Source of the DNA: Leifsonia sp040686855
GTDB taxonomy: Bacteria; Actinomycetota; Actinomycetes; Actinomycetales; Microbacteriaceae
Assembly: GCF_040686855.1 (NCBI RefSeq)
Contig: NZ_JBFBOG010000003.1
Coordinates: 806,001-870,000, forward strand
Length of the DNA stretch: 64,000 nt
Direction: 5' to 3'
Below the pieces are notes generated by a model. It saw only the letters and a list, made by a program, of their open reading frames with translations, did no database searches and was not told the DNA's origin. Position numbers and translations under genes: made by a program. This document shows, in pieces, positions 36,293 through 44,740 of this stretch. The first letter of the stretch is position 1. The number at the start of each line of letters is the position of its first letter.

Positions 36293-37094
36293 GGTCGTCG
36301 TAGGCGCCGCTCACCCAGCCGATGTACCGGTCGGCCGAGCGCAGCACCGCACCGCGGGCATCCTGCGGGATCACGTTGCCGAGGTTTCCGTACATCCGCT
36401 CGAACGGCCGCTCGCACACCGCGTCGGCGACCCGGCGCACCACGGCCGCCGACAGCGGGATGTCGTTCGGGAAGCTGCGCTGGAACGTCACCCAGCGCTG
36501 CGACGGCCCGGGGAAGACCGTGTCGCCGCTGAGCACCACGCCGCGATCCCAGTGGACGACCGCGCTGCCCGGGAAGTGGCCGCCGATCGTCCGCAGGGTG
36601 ACGCCGGGCAGCACCTCCACCTCGCCGGTCCAGGTCTGGATGGCGGCGTCCTCGCGCTGCACCCAGTGCCGGTCGGCGGCGTTGACGAGCACCGGAGGGT
36701 CGCCGAGCATCCGGGACCACGTCACCTGCGCGCCGAACATGTGCGGGTGGCTGGTGGCGATGACGGCGGCGCCGCCGAGGTCCTGCACCGCCGCCGCGGC
36801 GGCCTCGTCGACGTAACCCGTCGGATCCCAGAGCAGGTTCCCGTCGGGCGTGCGCAGCAGGATGCTCTGCTGGCCGATCCCGACCTTCGGCTCGCTGCGC
36901 AGCCCGTACAGGTCGGGTTCCAGCTCGGTGACGACGACGCGCTCCCCCTCGCGCTGCAGCCTTTGCAGCGTGGTCCACTCCTGGCCGGTCGGCGGCACGT
37001 ACTGGCGTTCGTCCTCGCAGATCGGGCACGATGCCGGGGCGTCCGCCCCCGCTGGATATTCCACCGCGCAGGTCGCGCACAGCCACTCCGCCAT
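36285..37094 (-). CDS. rubredoxin-like zinc ribbon plus metallo-beta-lactamase fold protein
   Basis: 269 residues from the ATG at 37094. The N-terminus has a zinc ribbon (CATC at about 7-10 and CPIC at about 25-28). The rest is a metallo-beta-lactamase fold (GGAAVIATSHPHMFGAQ, GGHFPGSAVVHW, VLSGDTVFP). The usual HxHxDH metal motif reads SHPHMFGA, lacking the Asp-His, so metal binding or activity may differ from classical hydrolases. Function unknown. It is convergent with trxA and divergent from the luciferase-like gene. Confidence 0.85.
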   Translation of the reverse strand: MAEWLCATCAVEYPAGADAPASCPICEDERQYVPPTGQEWTTLQRLQREGERVVVTELEPDLYGLRSEPKVGIGQQSILLRTPDGNLLWDPTGYVDEAAAAAVQDLGGAAVIATSHPHMFGAQVTWSRMLGDPPVLVNAADRHWVQREDAAIQTWTGEVEVLPGVTLRTIGGHFPGSAVVHWDRGVVLSGDTVFPGPSQRWVTFQRSFPNDIPLSAAVVRRVADAVCERPFERMYGNLGNVIPQDARGAVLRSADRYIGWVSGAYDDLT

Positions 37095-37149
37095 GCCCCC
37101 GACCCTAGCGCGGCGGAATAGGCTGCGCAGAGGACCGATTGGAGTGGAT

Positions 37150-38175
37150 GTGAAACGCATCGGGTTCCTCAGCTTCGGGCACTACCAGCCCATCCCCGGC
37201 TCCGTGTCGCGCACCGCGGCGGACGCCCTCACGCAGACCATCGAGCTGGCGGTCGCCGCGGAGGAGCTGGGCGCCGACGGCGCGTTCGTCCGCGTCCACC
37301 ACTTCGCCCCGCAGCTGGCGTCGCCGTTCCCGCTGCTCGCGGCGATCGGCGCGCGCACGAAGAGCATCGACATCGGCACGGCCGTGATCGACATGCGCTA
37401 CGAGAACCCGCTTTACATGGCGGAGGACGCTGCGGCCGCCGACCTCATCAGCGGCGGGAGGCTGCAGCTCGGCGTGAGCCGCGGGTCACCCGAGACGGCG
37501 CTGCGCGGGTCGGAGTCCTTCGGCTACATCCCCGCCGAGGGCGAGACGGATGCGGACATGGCCCGCCGGCACACGGAGCTGTTCCGCGCCGCGATCGCCG
37601 GCGCGGGCGTCGCCGAGGCGAACCCGGCGATGACCGGCGGCCAGCGCGGCGCGCTGGCGATCGAGCCGCTGTCCCCCGGCCTGCCCGACCGGATCTGGTG
37701 GGGCGCGGGCACGCGCGCGACCGCCGTCTGGGCGGCCGAGCAGGGCATGAACCTAATGAGCTCGACCCTGCTGACCGAAGACACCGGCGTCCCCTTCTCC
37801 GACCTCCAGTACGAGCAGCTGCAGCAGTACCGCGAGGCGTGGAAGGCGGCCGGCTGGGAGCGCGAGCCGCGCGTGTCGGTGAGCCGCAGCATCCTGCCGA
37901 TCACCACCGACCTCGACCGCCGCTACTTCGGCGCCTCCGCCCTCGCCGACCGCCACGACCAGGTCGGTCACCTCGACGGCGGCCTCGCCCGGTTCGGCAA
38001 GAGCTACGTCGGCGAGCCGGAGCGGATCGTCGAGGAGCTGCGCGAGGACGCCGCGGTCGCGGACGCGGACACGCTGCTGGTGACCGTGCCCAACCAGCTT
38101 GGCGTCGAATACAACGCGCACCTGCTGGAGACGATCGTGACGCAGATCGCGCCGGCGCTCGGCTGGCGGGACTGA
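37150..38175 (+). CDS. LLM-class flavin-dependent oxidoreductase
   Basis: 341 residues from the GTG at 37150 (GGAG 5 nt upstream; a GTG at 37144 is the alternative). Luciferase-like TIM-barrel monooxygenase: IGFLSFGHYQPIPGSVSRTA (start), DGAFVRVHHFAPQLASPFPL (about 47) and DLISGGRLQLGVSRGSPE (about 101) are family segments for FMN and substrate binding. The substrate is unknown. A -10-like TAGGCT lies about 25 bp before the start. Confidence 0.9.
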   Translation: MKRIGFLSFGHYQPIPGSVSRTAADALTQTIELAVAAEELGADGAFVRVHHFAPQLASPFPLLAAIGARTKSIDIGTAVIDMRYENPLYMAEDAAAADLISGGRLQLGVSRGSPETALRGSESFGYIPAEGETDADMARRHTELFRAAIAGAGVAEANPAMTGGQRGALAIEPLSPGLPDRIWWGAGTRATAVWAAEQGMNLMSSTLLTEDTGVPFSDLQYEQLQQYREAWKAAGWEREPRVSVSRSILPITTDLDRRYFGASALADRHDQVGHLDGGLARFGKSYVGEPERIVEELREDAAVADADTLLVTVPNQLGVEYNAHLLETIVTQIAPALGWRD

Positions 38176-38298
38176 ACCCCGGTTCGGGCTTTTGTACCCC
38201 GAACGCGGCATAGACGACGCCCAGGAAATTGGGATGATTGGTGTACTGCGCACCCGAAGCTGCAGTACTGCAATGGATCTGCTTCCGAAGGGTGTGCC

Positions 38299-39240
38299 AT
38301 GGATGGCCGTCGTCTCCGCTCCGTGTTCGTCTCCACAGCGCTCGCCGTCGCTCTCGGCGGGTCGCTCCTCGCAGCCGCGCCGGCGGCGGCCGTGACCGGC
38401 CGCGTCGACAGCGCCACCACCGCATCCTCTGCGATCACCGGGATGTGGGCGTGGGGCAACCCGATCGACCCCGCTGTGGACGCGCGCGGCGAGGGAATGC
38501 CGCAGTTCGAGCCGCAGGCGCTGGCGGAGTTCGCAGCGGCGCACCAGCTGCGGACGGTGTACCTGTCGGTGCCGTGGGCGGCCGACGAGGGCTCCTTCTC
38601 GGCCTGGCTGACGGATGCGGTGTCGGCGCTGCACGCCGCCGGCGTGACGAAGGTGGCCGCGCTCGGCGGCGACCCGGCGTGGGCGGACGACCCGTCACTC
38701 GCGGCGCAGTGGACGACCGCGGCACTGCGCGCCGCTCCGTTCGACGCCGTGCAGTTCGACGTGGAGCCCTGGGTGGTGTCCTCCGACAGCGAGCTGCCCG
38801 CGGTCGTCGCCAAGCTCCAGGCCATGTACGACGCCGCCCGCGTCGCCGCCGGATCGGTCCCGATCGGTGCCGACCTGCCGTGGTGGCTGGCCGCCAAGCC
38901 GCAGCCGGGAGGCGGCACGGCGTTCGACGCGCTGCTCCCCCACCTGAAGTCGGTCGCGATCGTGGCGTTCAGCGACCACGCGGCCGGGACGGACGGCATC
39001 GTCGCCTACGCGAAGCCGGCCGCGACCGCCGCTGCCGCGAAGCGCATCCCCTTCTCGATCGGCGTCGAGACGGACACGCCGGAGGTCGCCGGTGGACCGG
39101 CCGCCACGTTCGGCGACGACAGCGCGGCCCTGCTGGAGTCCGAGACGGCGAAGGTGCGCACAGCGCTCGCATCCCTGCGCGGCTACAGCGGCGTGACCGT
39201 CGAACACCTGCGCAGCTGGCAGACGCTCCTCGCCCGCTGA
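38299..39240 (+). CDS. secreted protein, possible TIM-barrel glycoside hydrolase-like
   Basis: 313 residues with a GAAGGG site before the ATG. A clear Sec signal peptide: MDGRRLRS, then hydrophobic FVSTALAVALGGSLLAAAP and an AxA site near residue 31. The mature part has alternating strands and helices (RTVYLSVPWAADEGSF, VTKVAALGGDPAWADD, DAVQFDVEPWVV, GADLPWWLAAKP), and the acidic QFDVEPW resembles catalytic loops of (beta/alpha)8 hydrolases. I do not recognise a named family, so enzymatic activity is inference. It lacks a lipobox, so it should be released from the cell. Confidence 0.78.
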   Translation: MDGRRLRSVFVSTALAVALGGSLLAAAPAAAVTGRVDSATTASSAITGMWAWGNPIDPAVDARGEGMPQFEPQALAEFAAAHQLRTVYLSVPWAADEGSFSAWLTDAVSALHAAGVTKVAALGGDPAWADDPSLAAQWTTAALRAAPFDAVQFDVEPWVVSSDSELPAVVAKLQAMYDAARVAAGSVPIGADLPWWLAAKPQPGGGTAFDALLPHLKSVAIVAFSDHAAGTDGIVAYAKPAATAAAAKRIPFSIGVETDTPEVAGGPAATFGDDSAALLESETAKVRTALASLRGYSGVTVEHLRSWQTLLAR

Positions 39241-39248
39241 TCCGGGCA

Positions 39249-39310
39249 CCGAAGTGCAGCTAGTTGCGGTCGACACGCCGTGCCACTGCGCAACGGCCTG
39301 CACTTCACGG
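39249..39310. terminator. bidirectional hairpin between convergent genes
   Basis: Outer arms GAAGTGCAG (39251-39259) and CTGCACTTC (39298-39306) with inner arms GTTGCG (39263-39268) and CGCAAC (39289-39294). It fills most of the 77-bp gap between the secreted protein gene and the VOC gene. Confidence 0.55.
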
Positions 39311-39317
39311 GGGCGGG

Positions 39318-39785
39318 TCAGGCGGCGTCGGCGGCGGCCTCCAGCGCGGCGATGTCGAGCTTCCGCATCCGGAGCATGGCCTGGTTGGCGCGGGCGGCGC
39401 GCTCCGGGTCGGGGTCGGACTGCAGCTCGAGCAGCCGTCGCGGGACGATCTGCCAGCTGACGCCCCACGGGTCCTTCAGCCAGCCGCACATGCTCTCCTC
39501 GCCGCCGTCCGCGGTCAGCGCCTCCCACAGCCGGTCGACCTCCGCCTGGTCGTCGCACAGCACCGACAGCGAGAAAGCCTCGGTGAATCCGCCGGCGGGT
39601 CCGGTGTTCATCGCCTGGTACTCGACCCCGTCGAGCGTGAAGCGCAGGACGACCAGGCCGTCCAGCGTTCCGCCGCCGAACCGACGGACCTCCAGGATCT
39701 CGGAGTTCGGGATGAGCGACGTGTACAGCTGCGCCGCCTCCTCCACCCCCTTCTCGAACCACAGGTACGTGCTGACCTTCTGCAT
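39318..39785 (-). CDS. VOC family protein (PhnB-like)
   Basis: 155 residues from the ATG at 39785 with GAGGGGG upstream. Vicinal-oxygen-chelate fold in the PhnB-like subgroup: VSTYLWFEKGVEEAAQLYTS (start), YQAMNTGPAGGFTEAFSLSV and the C-terminal KDPWGVSWQIVP. Members have often been mislabelled as 3-demethylubiquinone methyltransferases; the true substrate is unknown. The C-terminal 30 residues (ANQAMLRMRKLDIAALEAAA) are also common in this subgroup. Confidence 0.9.
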   Translation of the reverse strand: MQKVSTYLWFEKGVEEAAQLYTSLIPNSEILEVRRFGGGTLDGLVVLRFTLDGVEYQAMNTGPAGGFTEAFSLSVLCDDQAEVDRLWEALTADGGEESMCGWLKDPWGVSWQIVPRRLLELQSDPDPERAARANQAMLRMRKLDIAALEAAADAA

Positions 39786-39839
39786 GAGACTCCCCCTCTT
39801 CACACCGTCGTGGATGCGGCCCATGGTAGCCGCGCGGGG

Positions 39840-39845
39840 TAGCGT
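39840..39845 (+). promoter_or_regulatory. -10 element, leaderless promoter of the SGNH gene
   Basis: TAGCGT followed by 6 nt and the GTG start at 39852. No ribosome-binding site is present, consistent with a leaderless transcript. No convincing -35. Confidence 0.45.
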
Positions 39846-39851
39846 TGCCCC

Positions 39852-40637
39852 GTGTCGATCGCATACTCCAGTTACATCGCCATCGGGGACAGCTTCACGG
39901 AGGGCGTCGGCGACGACCTCCCGGACGGGCGGGTGCGCGGCTGGGCCGACTTCGTCGCGCTCGGGATGGCCGCGGCGTCGCCCGAGCCGTTCCGGTACGC
40001 GAACCTCGCCGTGCGCGGCCGCAAGCTCGGGCCGATCGTGGCGGAGCAGGTGGAGCCGGCGATCGCGCAGCATCCCGACCTGGTCAGCCTCAACGGCGGC
40101 GGCAACGACATCATGCGTCCCCGGGTCTCCATCGAAGGCGTGGCGAAGACGCTGGTGGATGCGGCCGACCGCGTGGTCGCGTCCGGCAGCCACATGCTGC
40201 TCCTCAGCGGTGCGAACCCGAGCGCGCACCTCCCGCTGGGCGGCCTGATCCGGCGCCGCGGTGAGGAGTTGGCGGTGGCCGTGCGGGAGATGCTGCCGCG
40301 CGAGGGCATCACCTTCGTGGACAACTGGGCCGACGAAGGCCTGGAGGACATCCGCTACTGGTCCGCCGACCGCCTCCACCTCGGGCCGCTCGGCCACGCG
40401 CGGGTGGCGAGCAACGTGCTGACCGCGTTCGGCATCCCGGTGCCCGCGGAGTGGGGAGTCGAGGAGGTCGCCGCCGCGCCGCCCGGGGAGCGCACCCGTC
40501 GCACCGCCGAGTACTACCGCCGCTACGTGCTGCCCTGGATCGGGCGGCGGCTCACCGGCCGGTCATCCGGCGACAACCGCGCCGCGAAGATCGCCGACCT
40601 GACCGTCGTCGACCCAACGTCGGCGCAACCGCTCTAG
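39852..40637 (+). CDS. SGNH/GDSL hydrolase
   Basis: 261 residues, GTG start. Block I IAIGDSFTEG places the nucleophile at Ser14, block III is NGGGND (about residue 82) and block V is DRLHLGPLGH (about 176), so the catalytic Ser, Asp and His are all present. No signal peptide, so a cytoplasmic esterase or lipase-like enzyme of unknown substrate. The C-terminal 60 residues extend past the catalytic core. Its stop overlaps the convergent alpha/beta hydrolase stop by 4 bp. Confidence 0.92.
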   Translation: MSIAYSSYIAIGDSFTEGVGDDLPDGRVRGWADFVALGMAAASPEPFRYANLAVRGRKLGPIVAEQVEPAIAQHPDLVSLNGGGNDIMRPRVSIEGVAKTLVDAADRVVASGSHMLLLSGANPSAHLPLGGLIRRRGEELAVAVREMLPREGITFVDNWADEGLEDIRYWSADRLHLGPLGHARVASNVLTAFGIPVPAEWGVEEVAAAPPGERTRRTAEYYRRYVLPWIGRRLTGRSSGDNRAAKIADLTVVDPTSAQPL

Positions 40638-41557
40638 CGATCCAAGGGACGCAACACGCCGTTATGGCGAGAGCGTGACGGCGTGTTGCGACCCATGGAT
40701 GCGGTCACGAGGCGCGCGACGGCGGTGGGATGCTCGACGTGCGCGAAGTGGCCCGTGCCGGGGAGCACCACGGTGCGCCATCCGGGGATGAGCGCCGCCA
40801 GGCGGGCGTCGTCGCGGGCCGGGACGAACACGTCGTGGTCGCCGCGGATCGCGAGCACCGGGCACTGAATGCGCGCCCACCGCTCCCCCGCCGGGTAGGC
40901 CCGCGCCGCGGCGACGGCTCGGGCGAACGCGGCGGGGCGCAGATCGCGCGCCAGCTCGTGCGCGACACCCGGCACGCGCACGCGGAAGAGCGGAGACACC
41001 AGTACGCGGAGAACTCCCCACCGGTCGAGCGTCCGCACCAGCGCGGGCCCGCCGCGGCCCAGCGACGCCAGCACCCGCATCCCGGCGAGCAGGAGGACGA
41101 GCGGCGCGTACCGAAGCAGCATCCCGCGACCGCTGAGCCGGTCGGCACGGGCGCCGAACACCGTCGCCGAGACGACGACCACGCTCTCGATCGCCGCTGG
41201 CTCCCGCACCGCCAGCTCCAGTGCCACGAACCCGCCCAGCGAGTGCCCCACCACCCGCCACCGCCGGTACCGGAGCGCGCGGGTGACCTCCGCGACCGCG
41301 TCCGCGAGCACGGCGGCGTCCAGCGCCGACGGGTCGGCGGGCGACGCGCCCCACCCCGGCAGGTCCGGCACCACCAGGTCCGGCACCGGGCCGCCGCGAT
41401 CCGCCTCCAGCGCCGCGATGAGCGGCCGCCAGGTCGTCCACGACCCTGCTGCGCCATGCAGCAGGATGGTCGCGACCGAGTCCTCCGGCGGGAGTTCACC
41501 CGCCGTTCGGCGCACGGCCACCGCCCCGGCATCCGTCTGCACGATCGTCTCTTCCAC
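40634..41557 (-). CDS. alpha/beta-fold hydrolase
   Basis: 307 residues, GTG start. The catalytic triad is visible: nucleophile Ser106 in GHSLGGFVALE, Asp in RGDHDVFVPARDD (about residue 248) and His in GTGHFAHVEHP (about 275), with the oxyanion-hole motif LLHGAAGSW (about 32). Substrate unknown. The last ~20 residues are encoded across a 13-bp perfect inverted repeat (40651-40691), so the tail may exist mainly because the frame runs through a terminator hairpin. Confidence 0.9.
   Translation of the reverse strand: MEETIVQTDAGAVAVRRTAGELPPEDSVATILLHGAAGSWTTWRPLIAALEADRGGPVPDLVVPDLPGWGASPADPSALDAAVLADAVAEVTRALRYRRWRVVGHSLGGFVALELAVREPAAIESVVVVSATVFGARADRLSGRGMLLRYAPLVLLLAGMRVLASLGRGGPALVRTLDRWGVLRVLVSPLFRVRVPGVAHELARDLRPAAFARAVAAARAYPAGERWARIQCPVLAIRGDHDVFVPARDDARLAALIPGWRTVVLPGTGHFAHVEHPTAVARLVTASMGRNTPSRSRHNGVLRPLDR
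40651..40691 (+). terminator. hairpin after the SGNH gene, inside the opposing CDS
   Basis: Perfect 13-bp stem (40651-40663 with 40679-40691) and 15-nt loop. It begins 14 nt past the SGNH stop and lies within the last codons of the convergent alpha/beta hydrolase. Confidence 0.55.
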
Positions 41558-41583
41558 GCCTGTTGTTCGGAGCGGACCGGCCG

Positions 41584-41589
41584 TAGGAT
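41584..41589 (+). promoter_or_regulatory. -10-like element upstream of phosphoketolase
   Basis: TAGGAT preceded by TTGTTC at 41563-41568 (15-bp spacing, short). It lies 64 bp before the xfp start; the divergent hydrolase starts at 41557. Confidence 0.3.
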
Positions 41590-41652
41590 GCGCGACAAGC
41601 CGCCCACGAACGACGTACCCGCCTGCCCGGGTGGCCGGACCGGAGGAGCACG

Positions 41653-44094
41653 ATGACCGACACGACCGAGACCCGCGGACACGACCTCAGCGAGGAAACG
41701 CTCGACCGGCTCGACGCCTGGTGGCGCGCCGCCAACTACCTCTCCGTCGGCCAGATCTACCTGCTCGACAACCCGCTGCTGCGCCGGCCGCTCAGCCGCG
41801 ACGACATCAAGCCGCGCCTGCTCGGCCACTGGGGCACCACCCCCGGCCTCAACTTCATCTATGCGCACCTCAACCGCGCCATCCAGGAGCGCGACCTGAA
41901 CACGCTCTTCGTCGCCGGCCCCGGACACGGCGGCCCGGGCGTCGTCGCGAGCGCCTACCTCGACGGCACCTACAGCGAGCTCTACAACACGGTCGACCAG
42001 AGCGAGGACGGCCTCCGGCGCCTGTTCCGCCAGTTCTCCTTCCCCGGCGGCATCCCGAGCCACGCGGCACCGCAGACGCCCGGCTCCATCCACGAGGGCG
42101 GCGAGCTCGGCTACGCGCTCTCCCACGCCTACGGCGCCGCGTTCGACAACCCCGACCTGCTGGTCGCCGCGGTCGTCGGCGACGGCGAGGCTGAGACCGG
42201 GCCGCTCGCGACCGCCTGGCACTCGAACAAGTTCCTCAACCCGGCGCAGGACGGGGTAGTACTGCCGATCCTGCATCTCAACGGCTACAAGATCGCCAAT
42301 CCGACCGTGCTCGCGCGCATCCCGGAGTCCGAACTCCTCGATCTCATGCGCGGCTACGGCTACGCGCCCTACGTGGTGTCCGGCGGGTTCGACGGCGAGG
42401 ACCCGCGCGCCGTCCACGAGCGGATGGCCGCGACGCTCGACGAGATCCTGGACCGCATCGCCGAGATCAAGGATGCGGCGAGCGCCGGCACCCTCGACGG
42501 ACGACCGGCGTGGCCCATGCTGATCCTGCGCACCCCGAAGGGCTGGACGTGTCCGGCGGAGATCGACGGGCACCCGACCGAGAACAACTGGCGTTCGCAC
42601 CAGGTGCCGCTCGCAAGCGCGCGAGACACGGAGGCGCACACGCGGCTGCTGGAGGACTGGCTGAAGTCGTACCGTCCGGAGGAGCTGTTCGACGAGGAGG
42701 GGCGGCCGGTCGAGCTGGTGACGTCGCTGGCGCCCCGCGGCGAGCGCCGGATGAGCGCCAACCCGGTGGCGAACGGCGGTCTGCTGCGGAAGGACCTGCG
42801 GTTGCCGGACTTCCGCGACTACGCCGTGGACGTGCCCGCTGCCGGGGACACGGTGGAGGAGGCGACGAAGGTGCTGGGCGAGTGGTTCCGGGATGTGATG
42901 GCCGCCAACCCGCACGACTTCCGCCTGTTCGCGCCGGACGAGCTCGCGTCCAACCGCCTGCAGGCCGTGTACGAGGACACGAGCAAGCAGTGGAACGCCG
43001 AGTACCTGCCGATCGACTCGGACAACCACCTGGCGCCGACGGGCCGGGCGATGGAGGTGCTGAGCGAGCACCAGTGCCAGGGCTGGCTGGAGGGGTACCT
43101 GCTGACCGGGCGGCACGGTGTCTTCACGTCGTATGAGGCGTTCATCCACATCGTGGACTCGATGTTCAACCAGCACGCGAAGTGGCTGAAGTCGGCGGGC
43201 GAAGTGTCGTGGCGGCGTCCTGTCGCGTCGCTCAACTACCTCCTCAGTTCCCACGTGTGGCGACAGGACCACAACGGCGCCTCACACCAGGATCCGGGGT
43301 TCATCGACCACGTCGTGAACAAGAAGGCGGATGTGGTGCGCGTCTACCTGCCGTTCGACGCGAACACGCTGCTGTCGACGTACGACCACTGCCTCAAGTC
43401 GGTGGACTACGTGAACGTGGTCGTCGCGGGCAAGCAGCCGTCGCCGCAGTGGCTGGACATGGAGGACGCGATCGCGCACTGCACGCGCGGCATCGGAATC
43501 TTCCCGTGGGCGGGCACCGAGGTGGAGGGCGAGGAGCCCGATGTGGTGCTCGGCTGCGCGGGCGACATCCCGACGCTCGAGACCCTGGCCGCGGCCGACA
43601 TCCTGCGCCGCCGGCTCCCCGACCTGAAGGTGCGGGTGGTGAACGTGGTGGACCTCATGCGGATGCAGGACGCGCGCGAGCATCCCCACGGGCTGACCGA
43701 CCGGGAGTACGACGCGCTGTTCACGACCGAGAAGCCGGTCATCTTCGCTTATCACGGCTACCCGTGGCTCATCCACCGTCTGACCTACCGCCGGGCCGGC
43801 CACGACAACCTGCACGTGCGCGGGTACAAGGAGGAGGGCACGACGACGACGCCGTTCGACATGGTCATGCTCAACGACCTCGACCGGTACCACCTCGTGA
43901 TCGACGTCATCGACCGGGTGCCCGGCCTGGCGTCCCGGGAGGCGGGGCTCCGGCAGGAGATGCAGGACGCGCGGCTGCGGGCCCGGCAGTACACGCGGGA
44001 GCACGGGGAGGACATCCCCGAGGTCGCCGAGTGGAAGTGGGGCGGCGGCGAGCGGACGACGCGGATCGACACGACGGGCGGGGACAACGACTGA
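41653..44094 (+). CDS. xfp: phosphoketolase (xylulose-5-P / fructose-6-P)
   Basis: 813 residues, full length, with GGAGGAG before the ATG. A thiamine-diphosphate enzyme that splits xylulose 5-phosphate (and often fructose 6-phosphate) with phosphate to acetyl phosphate plus a triose or tetrose phosphate. Family motifs: LGHWGTTPGLNFIYAH (about 56-71), GPGHGGPG (about 94), HEGGELGYALSHAYGA (about 144) and VVGDGEAETGPLA (about 177, ThDP site). No acetate kinase or phosphotransacetylase is adjacent, so it is a single gene. Dual substrate use cannot be judged from sequence. Confidence 0.96.
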   Translation: MTDTTETRGHDLSEETLDRLDAWWRAANYLSVGQIYLLDNPLLRRPLSRDDIKPRLLGHWGTTPGLNFIYAHLNRAIQERDLNTLFVAGPGHGGPGVVASAYLDGTYSELYNTVDQSEDGLRRLFRQFSFPGGIPSHAAPQTPGSIHEGGELGYALSHAYGAAFDNPDLLVAAVVGDGEAETGPLATAWHSNKFLNPAQDGVVLPILHLNGYKIANPTVLARIPESELLDLMRGYGYAPYVVSGGFDGEDPRAVHERMAATLDEILDRIAEIKDAASAGTLDGRPAWPMLILRTPKGWTCPAEIDGHPTENNWRSHQVPLASARDTEAHTRLLEDWLKSYRPEELFDEEGRPVELVTSLAPRGERRMSANPVANGGLLRKDLRLPDFRDYAVDVPAAGDTVEEATKVLGEWFRDVMAANPHDFRLFAPDELASNRLQAVYEDTSKQWNAEYLPIDSDNHLAPTGRAMEVLSEHQCQGWLEGYLLTGRHGVFTSYEAFIHIVDSMFNQHAKWLKSAGEVSWRRPVASLNYLLSSHVWRQDHNGASHQDPGFIDHVVNKKADVVRVYLPFDANTLLSTYDHCLKSVDYVNVVVAGKQPSPQWLDMEDAIAHCTRGIGIFPWAGTEVEGEEPDVVLGCAGDIPTLETLAAADILRRRLPDLKVRVVNVVDLMRMQDAREHPHGLTDREYDALFTTEKPVIFAYHGYPWLIHRLTYRRAGHDNLHVRGYKEEGTTTTPFDMVMLNDLDRYHLVIDVIDRVPGLASREAGLRQEMQDARLRARQYTREHGEDIPEVAEWKWGGGERTTRIDTTGGDND

Positions 44095-44122
44095 GCCGTC
44101 CCACGGCGTCGGTGGCCGACGC

Positions 44123-44128
44123 TAGGGT
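44123..44128 (+). promoter_or_regulatory. -10 element, leaderless promoter of the GNAT gene
   Basis: TAGGGT, 6 nt before the ATG at 44135, with no ribosome site. The gene lies only 40 bp after xfp, so readthrough is also possible. Confidence 0.4.
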
Positions 44129-44134
44129 CGACGC

Positions 44135-44704
44135 ATGAGCGACATCGTGGTCCGCCCGGCCGACGCCTCCGTGTGGGATGACCTGGAGGTGGTGTTCGGT
44201 ACGCGCGGCGATCCGTCGGGGTGCTGGTGCCAGTGGTTCAAGGTGCCCGGGTCGCAGTTCCGCGAGCTGTCGCATCCCGAGCGGGCGTCGCGGCTGCATG
44301 ACCAGGTGGAGGCCGGGACGCCCGGGGTGATCGGCTGGGTGGATGGGGAGCCCGCCGGGTGGGCGGCGGTCGAGCCGTACTCGGCGTACCCGAACCTGCG
44401 GCGCTCTCCCATCACCAAGCGGGTGGCGGGGGACCCGGAGGATCCGTGGGCGGTCACCTGTTTCGTGGTGCGGCTCGAGTTCCGCAACCGCGGACTGTCG
44501 CGTGCGCTGCTCGACGGCGCTGTGGAGCACGCGCGCTCGCAGGGCGCCGAGGTGGTGGAGGGGTACCCCGTCGACCCGGAGGTGCGGCCGTCGCTGTCGA
44601 ACGCCGAGCGGTTCCACGGGACCGTGTCCCTCTTCCGCGACGGCGGGTTCGAGATCGTCCGCCGGCCGAGCGCGACGCGCGCGATCATGCGCCGGACCAT
44701 GTGA
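44135..44704 (+). CDS. GNAT family N-acetyltransferase
   Basis: 189 residues, a single GNAT domain: VTCFVVRLEFRNRGLSRALL (about 108-127) contains the acetyl-CoA-binding R/Q-x-x-G-x-A-type loop (RNRGLSRA), and LFRDGGFEIV is near the C-terminus. The N-terminal GCWCQWF segment recalls GNATs encoded near stress or resistance genes, but the acceptor is unknown. It follows xfp by 40 bp on the same strand. Confidence 0.87.
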   Translation: MSDIVVRPADASVWDDLEVVFGTRGDPSGCWCQWFKVPGSQFRELSHPERASRLHDQVEAGTPGVIGWVDGEPAGWAAVEPYSAYPNLRRSPITKRVAGDPEDPWAVTCFVVRLEFRNRGLSRALLDGAVEHARSQGAEVVEGYPVDPEVRPSLSNAERFHGTVSLFRDGGFEIVRRPSATRAIMRRTM

Positions 44705-44727
44705 CGATGACGGTCCCGGCGCGCCGG

Positions 44728-44733
44728 TAAGCT
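44728..44733 (+). promoter_or_regulatory. -10 element, leaderless promoter of the EamA gene
   Basis: TAAGCT, 7 nt before the GTG at 44741, no ribosome-binding site. Confidence 0.45.
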
Positions 44734-44740
44734 CGATCGG

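Noticed and set aside
38182..38204. GTTCGGG / CCCGAAC inverted repeat after the luciferase-like gene
   Set aside because: Only a 7-bp stem with a 9-nt loop; too weak to call a terminator or operator with confidence.
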